In this document: one piece after another, positions 1-7,900 of the stretch
How positions within the stretch are numbered: the stretch's first letter is position 1
Layout of the letters: every line of letters starts with the position of its first letter
Assembly (NCBI RefSeq): GCF_011603255.1
Contig: NZ_JAANCM010000023.1
Location: 1 to 37,961 of the forward strand
DNA from: Ferranicluibacter rubi
Lineage (GTDB): Bacteria > Pseudomonadota > Alphaproteobacteria > Rhizobiales > Rhizobiaceae
Reading direction: 5' to 3'
Length of the DNA stretch: 37,961 nt
Notes under the pieces: generated by a model
Told to the model about the DNA's origin: nothing
What the model saw: the letters and a program-made list of their open reading frames with translations, nothing else
Database searches by the model: none
Translations under genes and position numbers: made by a program

Positions 1-527
1 CGAACGATGCCGCCGACGTATTCCCGAGCCTTTGGACGAGCGCGACCGCCGTTCGGATCGCGGCCAGCCGCCGCGCCGAGCGGGCTTTTCCCGCATTCGC
101 GGGGGGTGTTTCAGGTTCCATATATGAATCTAATATGGGGAGTGAAACACTCCCCTCATCATGGGTCCGAGTGTCCTACGAACGTCCCGCAAAGGTAGGT
201 AGTAGAGCGGGGGCGATGTGGGTTAGGCTGGAAATTGGGGACACCCTAGAGGCCGTTTCCAAGCGCGTGGGTGAGGTTCTTCCAGATGCGTGGGACTTTG
301 ACGCTATCGTGCCAGAAAACGCGCCACAGGGCCGCGCAGACGGCGCAGATCGCCGCCAGACCCGCGACGACAGGACAGGTTTCCGCTACGTCGGGCGCGA
401 CACCATCACAAGGGCGCAAATTTCGGCCGATGCCTTGCCCCGCTACCAGCCGATGAGCCATTTTCAGGGCCGCAAAAATTCGCTGACAAGTCGAGGTTTG
501 GCCCCGCCTATTCCATCCGGTTCCTGA
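1..527 (+). CDS. C-terminal part of the origin-spanning DinG/XPD-like helicase
   Basis: This is the 3' end of the gene that begins at 35911; it joins because 1-127 repeats 37835-37961. The open frame enters at base 3 and stops with TGA at 525-527. Across the join the whole product is 816 aa. This part holds no recognised motif after the helicase core and is rich in Arg, Ala and Pro, so it is probably a C-terminal extension. A weak copy of the dispersed GC-rich repeat lies near 196-215 inside the frame. An intrinsic terminator follows directly at 529-553. Continuity across the join is seen in the sequence; the helicase assignment rests on the N-terminal part. Confidence 0.75.
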   Translation, partial: NDAADVFPSLWTSATAVRIAASRRAERAFPAFAGGVSGSIYESNMGSETLPSSWVRVSYERPAKVGSRAGAMWVRLEIGDTLEAVSKRVGEVLPDAWDFDAIVPENAPQGRADGADRRQTRDDRTGFRYVGRDTITRAQISADALPRYQPMSHFQGRKNSLTSRGLAPPIPSGS

Positions 528-528
528 T

Positions 529-553
529 AACCCCTTATTATATAGGGTTTTTT
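529..553 (+). terminator. Intrinsic terminator after the helicase gene
   Basis: AACCC and GGGTT arms enclose an AT-rich loop and are followed by a run of T. It lies 2 bp after the helicase stop codon. Confidence 0.65.
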
Positions 554-618
554 CGTTGCCCCATGCTTGGCCGACAGTCAGAATCCTAGTTGGGATTTAA
601 TGGCAGGGAGGCCGACCA

Positions 619-1308
619 ATGGCGAAAGCAATAGCAAGGGCGCTCAAGCGGGCTTGGGCGATGATGAAGAAGATGGGGAGCGCAACCTATCGCGCCCTAT
701 TTGGTGGCGGCAATGGCGGCGGTGCGGTTGCCATGGAAACGCCCGACGAGGCCGACGAGCCAGAGCAGGACGACGACACGGCGGGCATGGATGCCGAACA
801 GCTTCGGGAAAAGAACGCCCTCGATCGCAAGGCGAAGGGGCTTGAGCCGCAGGACATCAAGAGCTTTGCACTCGGCCAGACCTACGAGGAACGTCAGAAG
901 TTGGGGCAGAACCTCACCAGTAAGACGCTCACCTGGGCGAACGAACTGGACGGCCCGCAAAGGTCGATCCTCGCGACGGCTCATGAAAAGGCAATCGAAC
1001 GTCACATGGCGGGAGAGCGTCACATTCAGGGACTACCGAAAGCCCCGCTCATGTTCGGCAACCACAGGCCCGACACGGCCCGCCAGATGATCAACGACCT
1101 CAAGAACGACGGCCAGCCGACCGACCTTGTTTTCGGAGCGAAGGAACTGGATCGCGTTGCGACCAACGCCGCAGGGAAGACTTTCGGCAAGAGGCCGATG
1201 CCTACGCCGTCAGGCGACTTCAAGCGTGGCACGTCGGCAACCTTCACTTACCAGCCGAAGCTACCGACACCCCCGCCGTCGATGTTTGCAAGTGCGCAAG
1301 GCGCGTGA
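619..1308 (+). CDS. Unknown protein with basic N-terminus, acidic linker and RPMPTPSG motif
   Basis: The product is 229 aa with no recognised family. The first 30 residues are basic and amphipathic. A Gly-rich hinge and an acidic stretch (about 41-58) follow, then a predominantly helical middle. Residues 192-199 are RPMPTPSG, a peptide shared with three other proteins of this plasmid; the tail is Pro-rich. The start at 619 is supported by GGGAGG seven bases upstream. A frame from 567 overlaps it but has different, Arg-rich shadow composition. The gene stands between two terminators (529-553 and 1342-1364), so it is probably monocistronic. The basic head and acidic segment would suit a nucleic-acid or partner-binding adaptor, but this is a guess. 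Confidence 0.8.
   Translation: MAKAIARALKRAWAMMKKMGSATYRALFGGGNGGGAVAMETPDEADEPEQDDDTAGMDAEQLREKNALDRKAKGLEPQDIKSFALGQTYEERQKLGQNLTSKTLTWANELDGPQRSILATAHEKAIERHMAGERHIQGLPKAPLMFGNHRPDTARQMINDLKNDGQPTDLVFGAKELDRVATNAAGKTFGKRPMPTPSGDFKRGTSATFTYQPKLPTPPPSMFASAQGA
1192..1215 (+). other. RPMPTPSG peptide motif, copy 1
   Basis: Encodes residues 192-199 of the 229-aa protein. Several codons differ synonymously from the other three copies (CCT, TCA and GGC for Pro, Ser and Gly), so the peptide rather than the DNA appears to be conserved. Confidence 0.75.
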
Positions 1309-1341
1309 TGGACAACGGCCACCATTTCAGGGATAAGTTAG

Positions 1342-1364
1342 AGGGCGGTATATCCGCCCTTTTT
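1342..1364 (+). terminator. Intrinsic terminator
   Basis: AGGGCGG and CCGCCCT arms with a five-base loop are followed by TTTTT. It ends the 619-1308 unit and lies before the start chosen for the next gene. Confidence 0.8.
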
Positions 1365-1385
1365 CACGAATCGAGAACCGCCGAC

Positions 1386-1613
1386 ATGCTGACTATGGAC
1401 CCCGCCTTTTTCGTAGCTTGGCGCAAGCGTCAGGGCTTTACCCAAGTCACCCTATCCGAGCGAATACACGTCAACCTTTTCACCGTGAAGCGTTGGGAGG
1501 GAGGCAGTCGAAAAATCCCGCCCTACATGGGGTTGATCATGGCCGCAATAGAAAATGACCTCGAACCCATAGGGACCGAGGCCATGATTGAGGTAGAAGG
1601 TTCGGACGATTAA
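1386..1613 (+). CDS. Small HTH (Cro/CI-like) transcriptional regulator
   Basis: The product is 75 aa. Residues 9-40 (AWRKRQGFTQVTLSERI followed by VNLFTVKRWEGG) have the layout of an XRE-type helix-turn-helix, with the FTQ turn and the VKRWE recognition-helix end. The frame is open upstream to 1305, but that region contains an intrinsic terminator. ATG 1386, preceded by a weak GAGAA, is therefore the more sensible start. It converges with the minus-strand Stb-like operon and overlaps its last gene by 4 bp. It is a candidate plasmid repressor, possibly for the GTGGCCA-type operators, but the sequence does not show its target. Confidence 0.75.
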   Translation: MLTMDPAFFVAWRKRQGFTQVTLSERIHVNLFTVKRWEGGSRKIPPYMGLIMAAIENDLEPIGTEAMIEVEGSDD

Positions 1614-1996
1614 CGACGGACTACAGGAGCCATCGCGACGGCTTCAATCTCAAATCGGGGAGACGGTCGCGGCAGTGCAGACCGTTCCATTTCTTCCATC
1701 GTCTCTTGCGTCAGGCGCAATCTCGTTTCCAGTTCGATGATAAGTTCGGCTTGAGCCATGACGGTATCGTTCAAGGCTCGAACGGCTTTCGTGCCATCGG
1801 CCTTGAGCCGTCGCACCCGATCATTGAGAACCCTAATTCGCTTGTTCGCCTCGTTTACAACGGCGTTCATGTCGCCTTGGCTGTAGCCGTGCCGAGCGGG
1901 AGCCGCCAGAGTGCTTTCGAGGGGCATAGACCCCACCAAAGCCGTAAAGATGCCGCCCAACTGCATTGCGGCGGAAGAAGCTGGATTGTTACTCAT
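1610..1996 (-). CDS. Small coiled-coil protein, last gene of the Stb-like operon
   Basis: The product is 128 aa beginning MSNNPASSAAMQ. The start at 1996 is chosen for its strong GGAAGGA site; the frame extends to 2095 but without a comparable ribosome site. After a low-complexity Ala/Gly head, about residues 50-110 form heptad-like helices rich in Arg, Leu and Glu, indicating a coiled coil. The Pro/Arg C-terminus is probably disordered. A copy of the dispersed GC-rich repeat (2021-2044) lies between it and the upstream gene. Function unknown. Its position suggests an accessory to partition or mobilization. Confidence 0.7.
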   Translation of the reverse strand: MSNNPASSAAMQLGGIFTALVGSMPLESTLAAPARHGYSQGDMNAVVNEANKRIRVLNDRVRRLKADGTKAVRALNDTVMAQAELIIELETRLRLTQETMEEMERSALPRPSPRFEIEAVAMAPVVRR

Positions 1997-2020
1997 CGAA
2001 TTTTCCTTCCAAGGGCCAGA

Positions 2021-2044
2021 CCCGCCCGCCGCTCTACTCTCTAA
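2021..2044 (+). repeat. Dispersed GC-rich repeat, copy with full core
   Basis: A CCCGCC-rich arm is followed by GCTCTACTCTCTAA. It lies in the gap between two minus-strand genes, upstream of the 1996 ribosome site. Confidence 0.7.
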
Positions 2045-2075
2045 CGGATCGGCCCGAAGGGCCGCTTTTGATTTT

Positions 2076-2873
2076 TTACCGAGGACGACGAACAAGCCAG
2101 CCGATTGCCAGACCGCCGAGGGCCGCTAGACCATAGCCGAGCCATCCTAGCTTGTTGGCATACTCTGCAAGGGACAAGCGCACGTAGTCCACGCCCTTAG
2201 ACGTGGCGACGGCTGGACCAGTGGCGACAGGGACAGAGCAAATCTTGCGGCCCGAGATCACCACGCCGTCATTAGGTCCGCATCCTTGCGCCATCATGCC
2301 GTCATAGTCATTCCAGCGGGCGAGGTTCAGCCACTTCGCGCCGTCTTCCAAAGTGACAACACTGGACCACCGAGCCGCATCAGCCGAGACGGCATCACGG
2401 CCGACCAGATAGCCGAGGCCGAGAGCGATCACGACGGCGAGGACACCGCCAGTCAGGACAGCCGATTTTTTGAGGCTATAGTTGCGATCAGCGTCCGCAA
2501 ACCGTTGGTCCGTCTCTTTCGAGACGGCCACGTTTACGTTCTTGACCAGATCGCCAAGGGACTTTTCCATGACGGCCGACAAGTCCTTGCGGACCTGTTG
2601 AGGGACGACCTGTAGCTTTTCATCGAGAGCCTTTGAGACAGTGAGGCCCATTGCTTCGATCAGCTTGCCACCTTCCTTGCGGATCGAGGCGGGCAACGCC
2701 TCGACCAAGTGTTCAATGCGACCAGTCGCGAGGAACAGGAGCATATATTCGTTGTCGCGATCCACCCCGAGGGCGACCATTTGAGCAACGATCTTTTCGG
2801 CCCGCTCGTTTGGAATGTCGAACGTCTCGACAGCCCTCTTATAGAACGACGGCTTGCTATCCATGCTTCCCAT
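2076..2873 (-). CDS. Two-TM membrane protein of the Stb-like operon
   Basis: The product is 265 aa. Residues 1-130 are soluble and helical. A hydrophobic segment lies at about 137-157 and a second at 242-261, close to the C-terminus and followed by VRRPR. The intervening domain (about 160-240) has two Cys (198 and 212) and may lie outside the membrane as a small disulfide-linked domain. The start at 2873 has GGGAG upstream; an alternative ATG lies three codons in. It follows the ParA-like gene by 34 bp, so co-transcription is likely. I do not recognise the family. A membrane partner for the ATPase, anchoring or positioning the plasmid, is one reading. Confidence 0.8.
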   Translation of the reverse strand: MGSMDSKPSFYKRAVETFDIPNERAEKIVAQMVALGVDRDNEYMLLFLATGRIEHLVEALPASIRKEGGKLIEAMGLTVSKALDEKLQVVPQQVRKDLSAVMEKSLGDLVKNVNVAVSKETDQRFADADRNYSLKKSAVLTGGVLAVVIALGLGYLVGRDAVSADAARWSSVVTLEDGAKWLNLARWNDYDGMMAQGCGPNDGVVISGRKICSVPVATGPAVATSKGVDYVRLSLAEYANKLGWLGYGLAALGGLAIGWLVRRPR

Positions 2874-2907
2874 TACCCCAACTCCCTACGCTTAGAAGTC
2901 GGCCCCC

Positions 2908-3726
2908 TTAGAGGCCGATCTTGTCCTTGATTTCCAGAAATGCCTCACGAGCCGCTTTCATGAACTTGGAAAGGTGAGCGCGTTCGGTGATGGAGAGATC
3001 GGGGTTGTCAGCCGCCGCCGAGAACGGAACTTGCAGGGCATCCACCTTTGCGAACGTTCCAGACTGCAGGGCGGGAAAGTGAACCTCGACACCGCCAGCC
3101 GCGAGGAAGTCGGCGCGTGTCTTGCCGCCCTTCTGCTGGCCTTCCGAGTTGGTGAAGCCATACCAGAAAGGGAAGTCGCTTTCGTCTTTGCCCCAAGCCT
3201 TGTTGACTACGACGATCTGTTGAGCGCGACCGCCAAAGGCACCCATGTAATCGCGAACCGAAGTCGTCGCGCCTTGCACGTTCGAAACAACGTTGATGAT
3301 TACGAGGCCATAGCCTTGCGCCTCGACCGCATCAATGAAGCCGTCAAAGCCGTCGCCGTCATCCACGATCCGCGAGATTTCAGCCAGAGAGCCGCCCGCC
3401 ATATCGCACACGATAACAGGGGCGTTCGAAGACAGGTTATCCAGAAGCTTCGCACGGTCCTTGTCCGAACGAATGTCGAACCAGCCGATACCGCCGTTTG
3501 CGGGGTCTTGATCCTTGAGCAAGCTTCCGTTGCTATCGCGGGAGCCGTAGGACAACAGAAGGGAGCCAGTGCCGCCGTCAGTGTCGTAGAACTGCGCGGA
3601 CTTGTTCGCGCCACGGAATACGTCGGCCATGACACGAGCAATCACGGACTTGCCAACGCCGCCCTTGTTGTTCGTGATGAGGGCGAGGATTTTCTTCGGG
3701 GTAGAGGTAGCCTTGGGTGCGGCCAT
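2908..3726 (-). CDS. parA: ParA/StbB-like deviant Walker ATPase
   Basis: The product is 272 aa. Residues 18-27 hold the deviant Walker A box (NNKGGVGKS, with the signature first Lys at 21 and catalytic Lys at 26). VIVCDMAGG matches the Walker B/switch region and IIVVNKAWG-like strands follow. These are ParA/MinD/StbB family hallmarks. The start at 3726 is chosen because AAAGGAGA lies nine bases upstream; the open frame continues upstream but overlaps the preceding gene. A small DNA-binding protein precedes it, as in stbAB of R388-type plasmids, and the operon diverges from the relaxase block in the same way. The likely role is plasmid positioning and stability. ParA family membership is firm; the specific Stb relation is inference. 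Confidence 0.88.
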   Translation of the reverse strand: MAAPKATSTPKKILALITNNKGGVGKSVIARVMADVFRGANKSAQFYDTDGGTGSLLLSYGSRDSNGSLLKDQDPANGGIGWFDIRSDKDRAKLLDNLSSNAPVIVCDMAGGSLAEISRIVDDGDGFDGFIDAVEAQGYGLVIINVVSNVQGATTSVRDYMGAFGGRAQQIVVVNKAWGKDESDFPFWYGFTNSEGQQKGGKTRADFLAAGGVEVHFPALQSGTFAKVDALQVPFSAAADNPDLSITERAHLSKFMKAAREAFLEIKDKIGL

Positions 3727-3757
3727 GATTTCAGTCTCCTTTACGCTGATACTCTGA

Positions 3758-4159
3758 TCAGACTTCATCGTTGAATGCGGCGGGTGTCGTGAGCGGCTTA
3801 CCGAGCGACTTTCCTTCTGTCCGCTTAGTATCGCTAGGCGATCCTTGCGGGCTTGCCGTCGCGGGCTTTTGCTTGTTCGCCTTGGGCTTCGCACTCTGCT
3901 TCGCATTGTCTTCGCCCTTCTCCCTTGCGATTTCGCGAAGGTATAGACCGAGGGTTTCGGGCTTGATCTCGATACCCTTGTCTTTCAGGGCAACCGCGAT
4001 TTCCGCATGAGTGTATTTGTTCTTTTCGGCTTTCCTAATGAGATCATAGGTAGCCGACTCGGCAATCATCTCTTTCAGGGTATTCCGCTTTACGTTTGGC
4101 GTCGTCGCCATCACGTCTAGCGAGATAACCCCCTTATCTTTCGTGTTATCGGCTGGCAT
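3758..4159 (-). CDS. StbA-like small DNA-binding protein
   Basis: The product is 133 aa. About residues 15-75 (TTPNVKRNTLKEMI to YLREIAREKG) look like a helical DNA-binding domain. KYTHAEIAVALKDKGIEIKP and TLGLYLREI resemble the HTH seen in StbA/TraK-type oriT-proximal proteins. The rest is a Lys/Ser/Pro-rich disordered tail. The start at 4159 has TTGGAGG eight bases upstream; a longer frame to 4222 would cover the operator. The palindromic operator at 4194-4214 lies 35 bp upstream, so the operon is probably autoregulated or coregulated with the mobilization genes. Stb-like is inferred from order and domain appearance, not from clear similarity. Confidence 0.75.
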   Translation of the reverse strand: MPADNTKDKGVISLDVMATTPNVKRNTLKEMIAESATYDLIRKAEKNKYTHAEIAVALKDKGIEIKPETLGLYLREIAREKGEDNAKQSAKPKANKQKPATASPQGSPSDTKRTEGKSLGKPLTTPAAFNDEV

Positions 4160-4193
4160 CCCTTTGGCCTCCAAATCAGTTAGCACTGAATAC

Positions 4194-4214
4194 AAGGTGA
4201 CATTTGGCCACCTT
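4194..4214. promoter_or_regulatory. Palindromic operator upstream of the Stb-like operon
   Basis: AAGGTG and CACCTT arms flank ACATTTGGC. Twenty of 21 bases recur in inverted orientation at 9661-9680 on the other side of the relaxase gene, and the GTGGCCA half-sites recur at 22416 and 26334. Confidence 0.65.
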
Positions 4215-4222
4215 CGCGTCAA

Positions 4223-4505
4223 GTATCGTTTTCAGGATTTATGGAATAAAGTTTGCCGTTGCGCTTGCTTCGCGACTTTGTCGCTACGCAATCGTGATCG
4301 TTTACGGCTATCATACGGCAATGATATGAGAACACATTAGGCACTTATCGGCCTTTCCATCTTTGCTAACTCGTAGACTATCCCCTTGACTGCAGAATGG
4401 CCTAACGTCATCATGCTGTCAGACTACGGGATTAGGTCACGGAGTTATTTTCTTTAACACACTACTCATCTAGCGATGCCTAAGTGTGGTCAAGGAACAA
4501 GCACA
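4223..4505. other. Structured AT-richer gap, candidate oriT
   Basis: This gap divides the divergent Stb-like operon and relaxase operon, the position of oriT in MobF plasmids such as R388. It holds nested inverted repeats: TTGCG 4259-4263 with CGCAA 4287-4291, enclosing GCGAC 4272-4276 with GTCGC 4280-4284. Two tandem 11-bp direct repeats follow (ACGGCTATCAT 4304-4314 and ACGGCAATGAT 4315-4325). I could not identify a nic site by sequence. Confidence 0.5.
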
Positions 4506-4901
4506 ATGCCGACGAAACAAGGGTTTTTCGTCGTCAAAAATAGGAAGAAAGCCCCGATGGCCGCGCTAAACACGAAGCCCCTTAGAGTTCAGATTGATGC
4601 CCGCCTGGTCGATGGCCTGGACGACTTGGCAAAGGTCCGCTCTGTCCTCGCTGGCAAGAAAATCACGCCAGCCGAGATCGTGGCCGAAGCCTTGCGGGCG
4701 CATTTTGATATTGTCCCGAGGCTTGAGCAAGTCGGAAACGTGGCCGACCTTATCAATAGGATCGGCAAGCTTGAGGCAAACTTGAGCGATCAGGTCGAGC
4801 GCGGTTTTGCCGCCCTTGCCGAGGTGGAAGAGTTGAAAGCCGAGAATCAAATGCTCAATGCCGCCGCCCTCTACTCTCATTCTTTCGACAGCGCAGAATA
4901 A
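4506..4901 (+). CDS. RHH relaxosome accessory protein (TrwA-like)
   Basis: The product is 131 aa. Residues 20-60 (NTKPLRVQIDARLVDGLDDL, then an A-helix and KITPAEIVAEALRAHF) fit a ribbon-helix-helix fold: a basic beta strand and two helices with a turn at KKITP. The C-terminal half (65-125) is a heptad-rich coiled coil that would make it a multimer. The start at 4506 is chosen for AAGGAA eight bases upstream; alternatives are 4476 and 4558. It lies 12 bp before the relaxase and next to the candidate oriT. The likely role is to bind oriT and recruit or regulate the relaxase, as TrwA does. The last codons overlap a partial dispersed repeat (4859-4882). Confidence 0.8.
   Translation: MPTKQGFFVVKNRKKAPMAALNTKPLRVQIDARLVDGLDDLAKVRSVLAGKKITPAEIVAEALRAHFDIVPRLEQVGNVADLINRIGKLEANLSDQVERGFAALAEVEELKAENQMLNAAALYSHSFDSAE
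4859..4882 (+). repeat. Dispersed GC-rich repeat, partial copy inside a gene
   Basis: GCCGCC followed by CTCTACTCTCATT lies in the 3' end of the RHH accessory gene, where it encodes Ala-Ala-Leu-Tyr-Ser. Confidence 0.5.
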
Positions 4902-4913
4902 GGAATAGCCGCC

Positions 4914-7900
4914 ATGATGACTTGTGAACGGATCAGCGGCATTGAGGGCGTGGCCTACTTGCATAGCCTTGAGGCTTACGCCGCGAATGAGAACAAGGGG
5001 CTTTCCGCCGCTGGCTTGGATGCGAACGTGGGTGTTCGATCCGTCCTTGAGGCGACAAGGGGAGCCGCCGTCTATGCGGAATATCTTGGCGGCAAGGCTG
5101 GCCTTGTGCAGGACAACGGCATTCATGAGAAGGAGAGCCAAGGCCGCAAACTGATCCTTGGAGAGGCACCAGTTGTTGACCTTGAGAAGTGGGCCGCAGG
5201 GAAGCGGAAGGGTAAGACCCCGCCCGAGGACGTTCCCGCATTCGGGAAGACTGGCGACGTTCTCACGTTCGAGGAAGCCTTGGCATTCGGCAAAGGCTAC
5301 CATGCGGAAACAGGCAAGGCACTCATCAAGCACACCAAGGCCGCTCGAACCGTGGGCTATGACCTACAGTTCGCGTTGCCGAAGTCGGCAAGTTTGCTTT
5401 GGGGATTGGCGGCGGATGCGTCCTATAGAGGAAGCGCAGAGGGCGCACGATACAAGGCCGAGATCGAGGAAGCACAGCGCGTCGGCGTGAGGATTGCTCT
5501 ACAGTATGCACACGCGAACGGCCTTATCATCGCCCGCCGTAGTGGCGACAAGTTCGGCCACGAGGGCGCGGGGCATGTCATGTTGGGCCAGTATGAACAC
5601 AAGACGAGCCGCGAGGGCGATCCGCAGGTTCACACTCACAACATGCTATTCAATGTCTGTATCCGAGCCGATGGCACGACAGGCACCCTAGACAACAAGG
5701 AAATCAAACGCCATGCGGGAGCGATTGCCGCCCTATACCGCATGGGAGCCGCTAACCACATGCGCCAGACGCTAGGCGTAAGAGCTTCTAAAGCCGACCG
5801 TAATTTTGAAATCGACGGCGTGGACGAAAAGCTTGTTGCCGCATTCTCTAAAAGAAGCGGACAAATGGATGACTACCTTTCGCAGTTCGGCGTTACCGAT
5901 ACCGCGATGCACCGCGAAATGGCGAAGTATGCCAACCTCAACACCCGCAAGGACAAGTCCGAACAGCCAGCCCTAACGGAACTTTATGGCCGTTGGAACA
6001 TGGAAGCGTCGGCGCTTGGATGGCGGTTTGAAACCATTGTCGAAGCCGTGCAGGAAGCCGCCGACAAGAAGAACCGCAATGAGGCGAAGGAATGGGTAGA
6101 GAAGCAGGTTGCCGCGAACATGGAAGGGGGCGAACCCCTACCCGCAGAGCGACCCGCTTTCGACATGGACGAGATCAAGGCCCGCGCATATTCGGCTTTG
6201 ATTTCCACAAACTCGGTTTTCGAAGAACGCCGAATCCTCAAAGAGGTGTTCGAGGAACTGCAGGTCTACACGGACCCCGAGACAGCCATTAAGGCGGTCG
6301 AACAGCTTATCGCATCGGGCGACCTAGTTGCCCTTAATAAGAAGGGCGACGACCTCTATTTCTCGACGGCCGAGATCATCGCGAAAGAACGCCTGATGAT
6401 CCGCAACGCCCTTTCCATGAGGGGCAACCTTGAGCCTATCGACCCTGAAACCGTAGAGCGGTTTATTCGTGGTGGCCGAGTTCTCGAAAACGGCGAACGT
6501 GGCTTCTATAAGGACGAGCAGAAGCGGGCGATCCGTTGGGCTTGTGGCCCCGATCAGATTTCGTTTGTCCAAGGCCGTGCGGGATCGGGCAAGTCGTTCA
6601 TGCTGGCGGGCGTGGCCGACATTCACCGCGCCATGGGCCGAGACGTTCACGCGATTGCCCCGAGCCATAAGGCTAAGGAAGTCGTCGCGAATGATGCACA
6701 GATCGCGCAGGACAAGGCCCGAGCCGTCGCTGGCTTCATCAACGCCTACGAGAAGGGCAAAATCACCATCGACAGCAACACCACGCTTATCCTTGATGAA
6801 GGTGGCATGGTTGGCCTGGACGACATGGAAAAGCTTATCGAGATCGCCAAGACGACAGGCGCACGGCTTATTGTGTCGGGCGATACTCGCCAGCTACAGC
6901 CGATCACGAAGGGCGCACCCATGGCCCTCTTGTCCAAGCCCGAGGTGTGCGGGCATGTGGTCCTTGGCGAGATCGTGCGCCAGAAGGACATGCGACAGCG
7001 TGAGGCTTCAATCCTCATGTCGGAAGGACGGATTACCGAGGGCTTCAAGACTTACCTCGATACCGACCGCGTGAAGTTCACCGATACCGCGCTGGACGAC
7101 ACTCGCAACGCCTACCTCAAGGACATTGACGAGAACCCGTTCTCTACCCGCATGATGGGCGTATATAGAAACGCCCATGCGATGAAGCTTAACCTATCCA
7201 CCCGCGAAATCTTCAAAGAGAGCGGATTGATCGCCTCTGTAGGCTGGACAGGCGAAGCATATACGCGAGGCATGAACCAGCGCGTAGTTGACCGCGAGTT
7301 CTGCACAGGGGAGCGGATTATCTTCGGCGAAAGCTTCAAGCTACGCGACCTCGAAATCAGCAATAACACCACCGCGACTATTCTCCGTATTGACCTAGCA
7401 GACGAGGGCGAACCGACATTCACAATCAAAACGGATGACGGCCGAACCTTCAAAGCGAAGCCGTCCGAAATGGTGGGTTATCGCGAAGAAGGATCGAACA
7501 CGAAGCATATCCCGAAAATTGACTATGCGTATGCACAGACGGTTTATAGCTTGCAGGGATCGACGTTCGACCGCATGTTTGTCTATGCGGGCGAGGCTGG
7601 CAACGCAGAGTTGGCGTATGTCATGATGACGCGCCACAAACTTGATTGTCAGGTCTTTGTCGACAAGAACCGCATTGAAGACGAGTTGGCGGCGAGTGCA
7701 GGCAAGACCATGAGCCTTAACCCGAAGACAGGCGGGGCAGACGAGAACCATACGACCGCCGAGGAAGAGATTACACTTGAACAGGTAATCGAGAAGTTCC
7801 TTGCCGAAAATCAAAAGTCGTCGGCCAAACTCAACGCTTGTGACTTTCATGATAGCGTTTCAGCATTCCTTGGCGAGAAGATCGCGAAGGAAGCCGAGCG

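Noticed and set aside
1-127. Terminal direct repeat as a transposon or phage end
   Set aside because: It is exactly repeated at the other end, a gene reads through it, and no transposase or packaging genes exist; a circular overlap explains it.
135-170. GGGGAGTG/CACTCCCC hairpin that resembles the last hairpin of the leader family
   Set aside because: It lies inside the helicase coding frame, has a three-base loop without GCGAA, and no start codon follows in the right position.
1305-1385. Longer start for the HTH regulator
   Set aside because: The extension would be read through an intrinsic terminator hairpin; the start at 1386 is preferred.
2974-3774. Plus-strand frame of 266 codons opposite the ParA-like gene
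   Set aside because: The minus strand carries an intact Walker box and a good ribosome site; the plus frame has no family features.
4566-5333. Long minus-strand frame opposite the RHH accessory and relaxase genes
   Set aside because: It is antisense to two well-supported genes; high GC makes such shadow frames common here.
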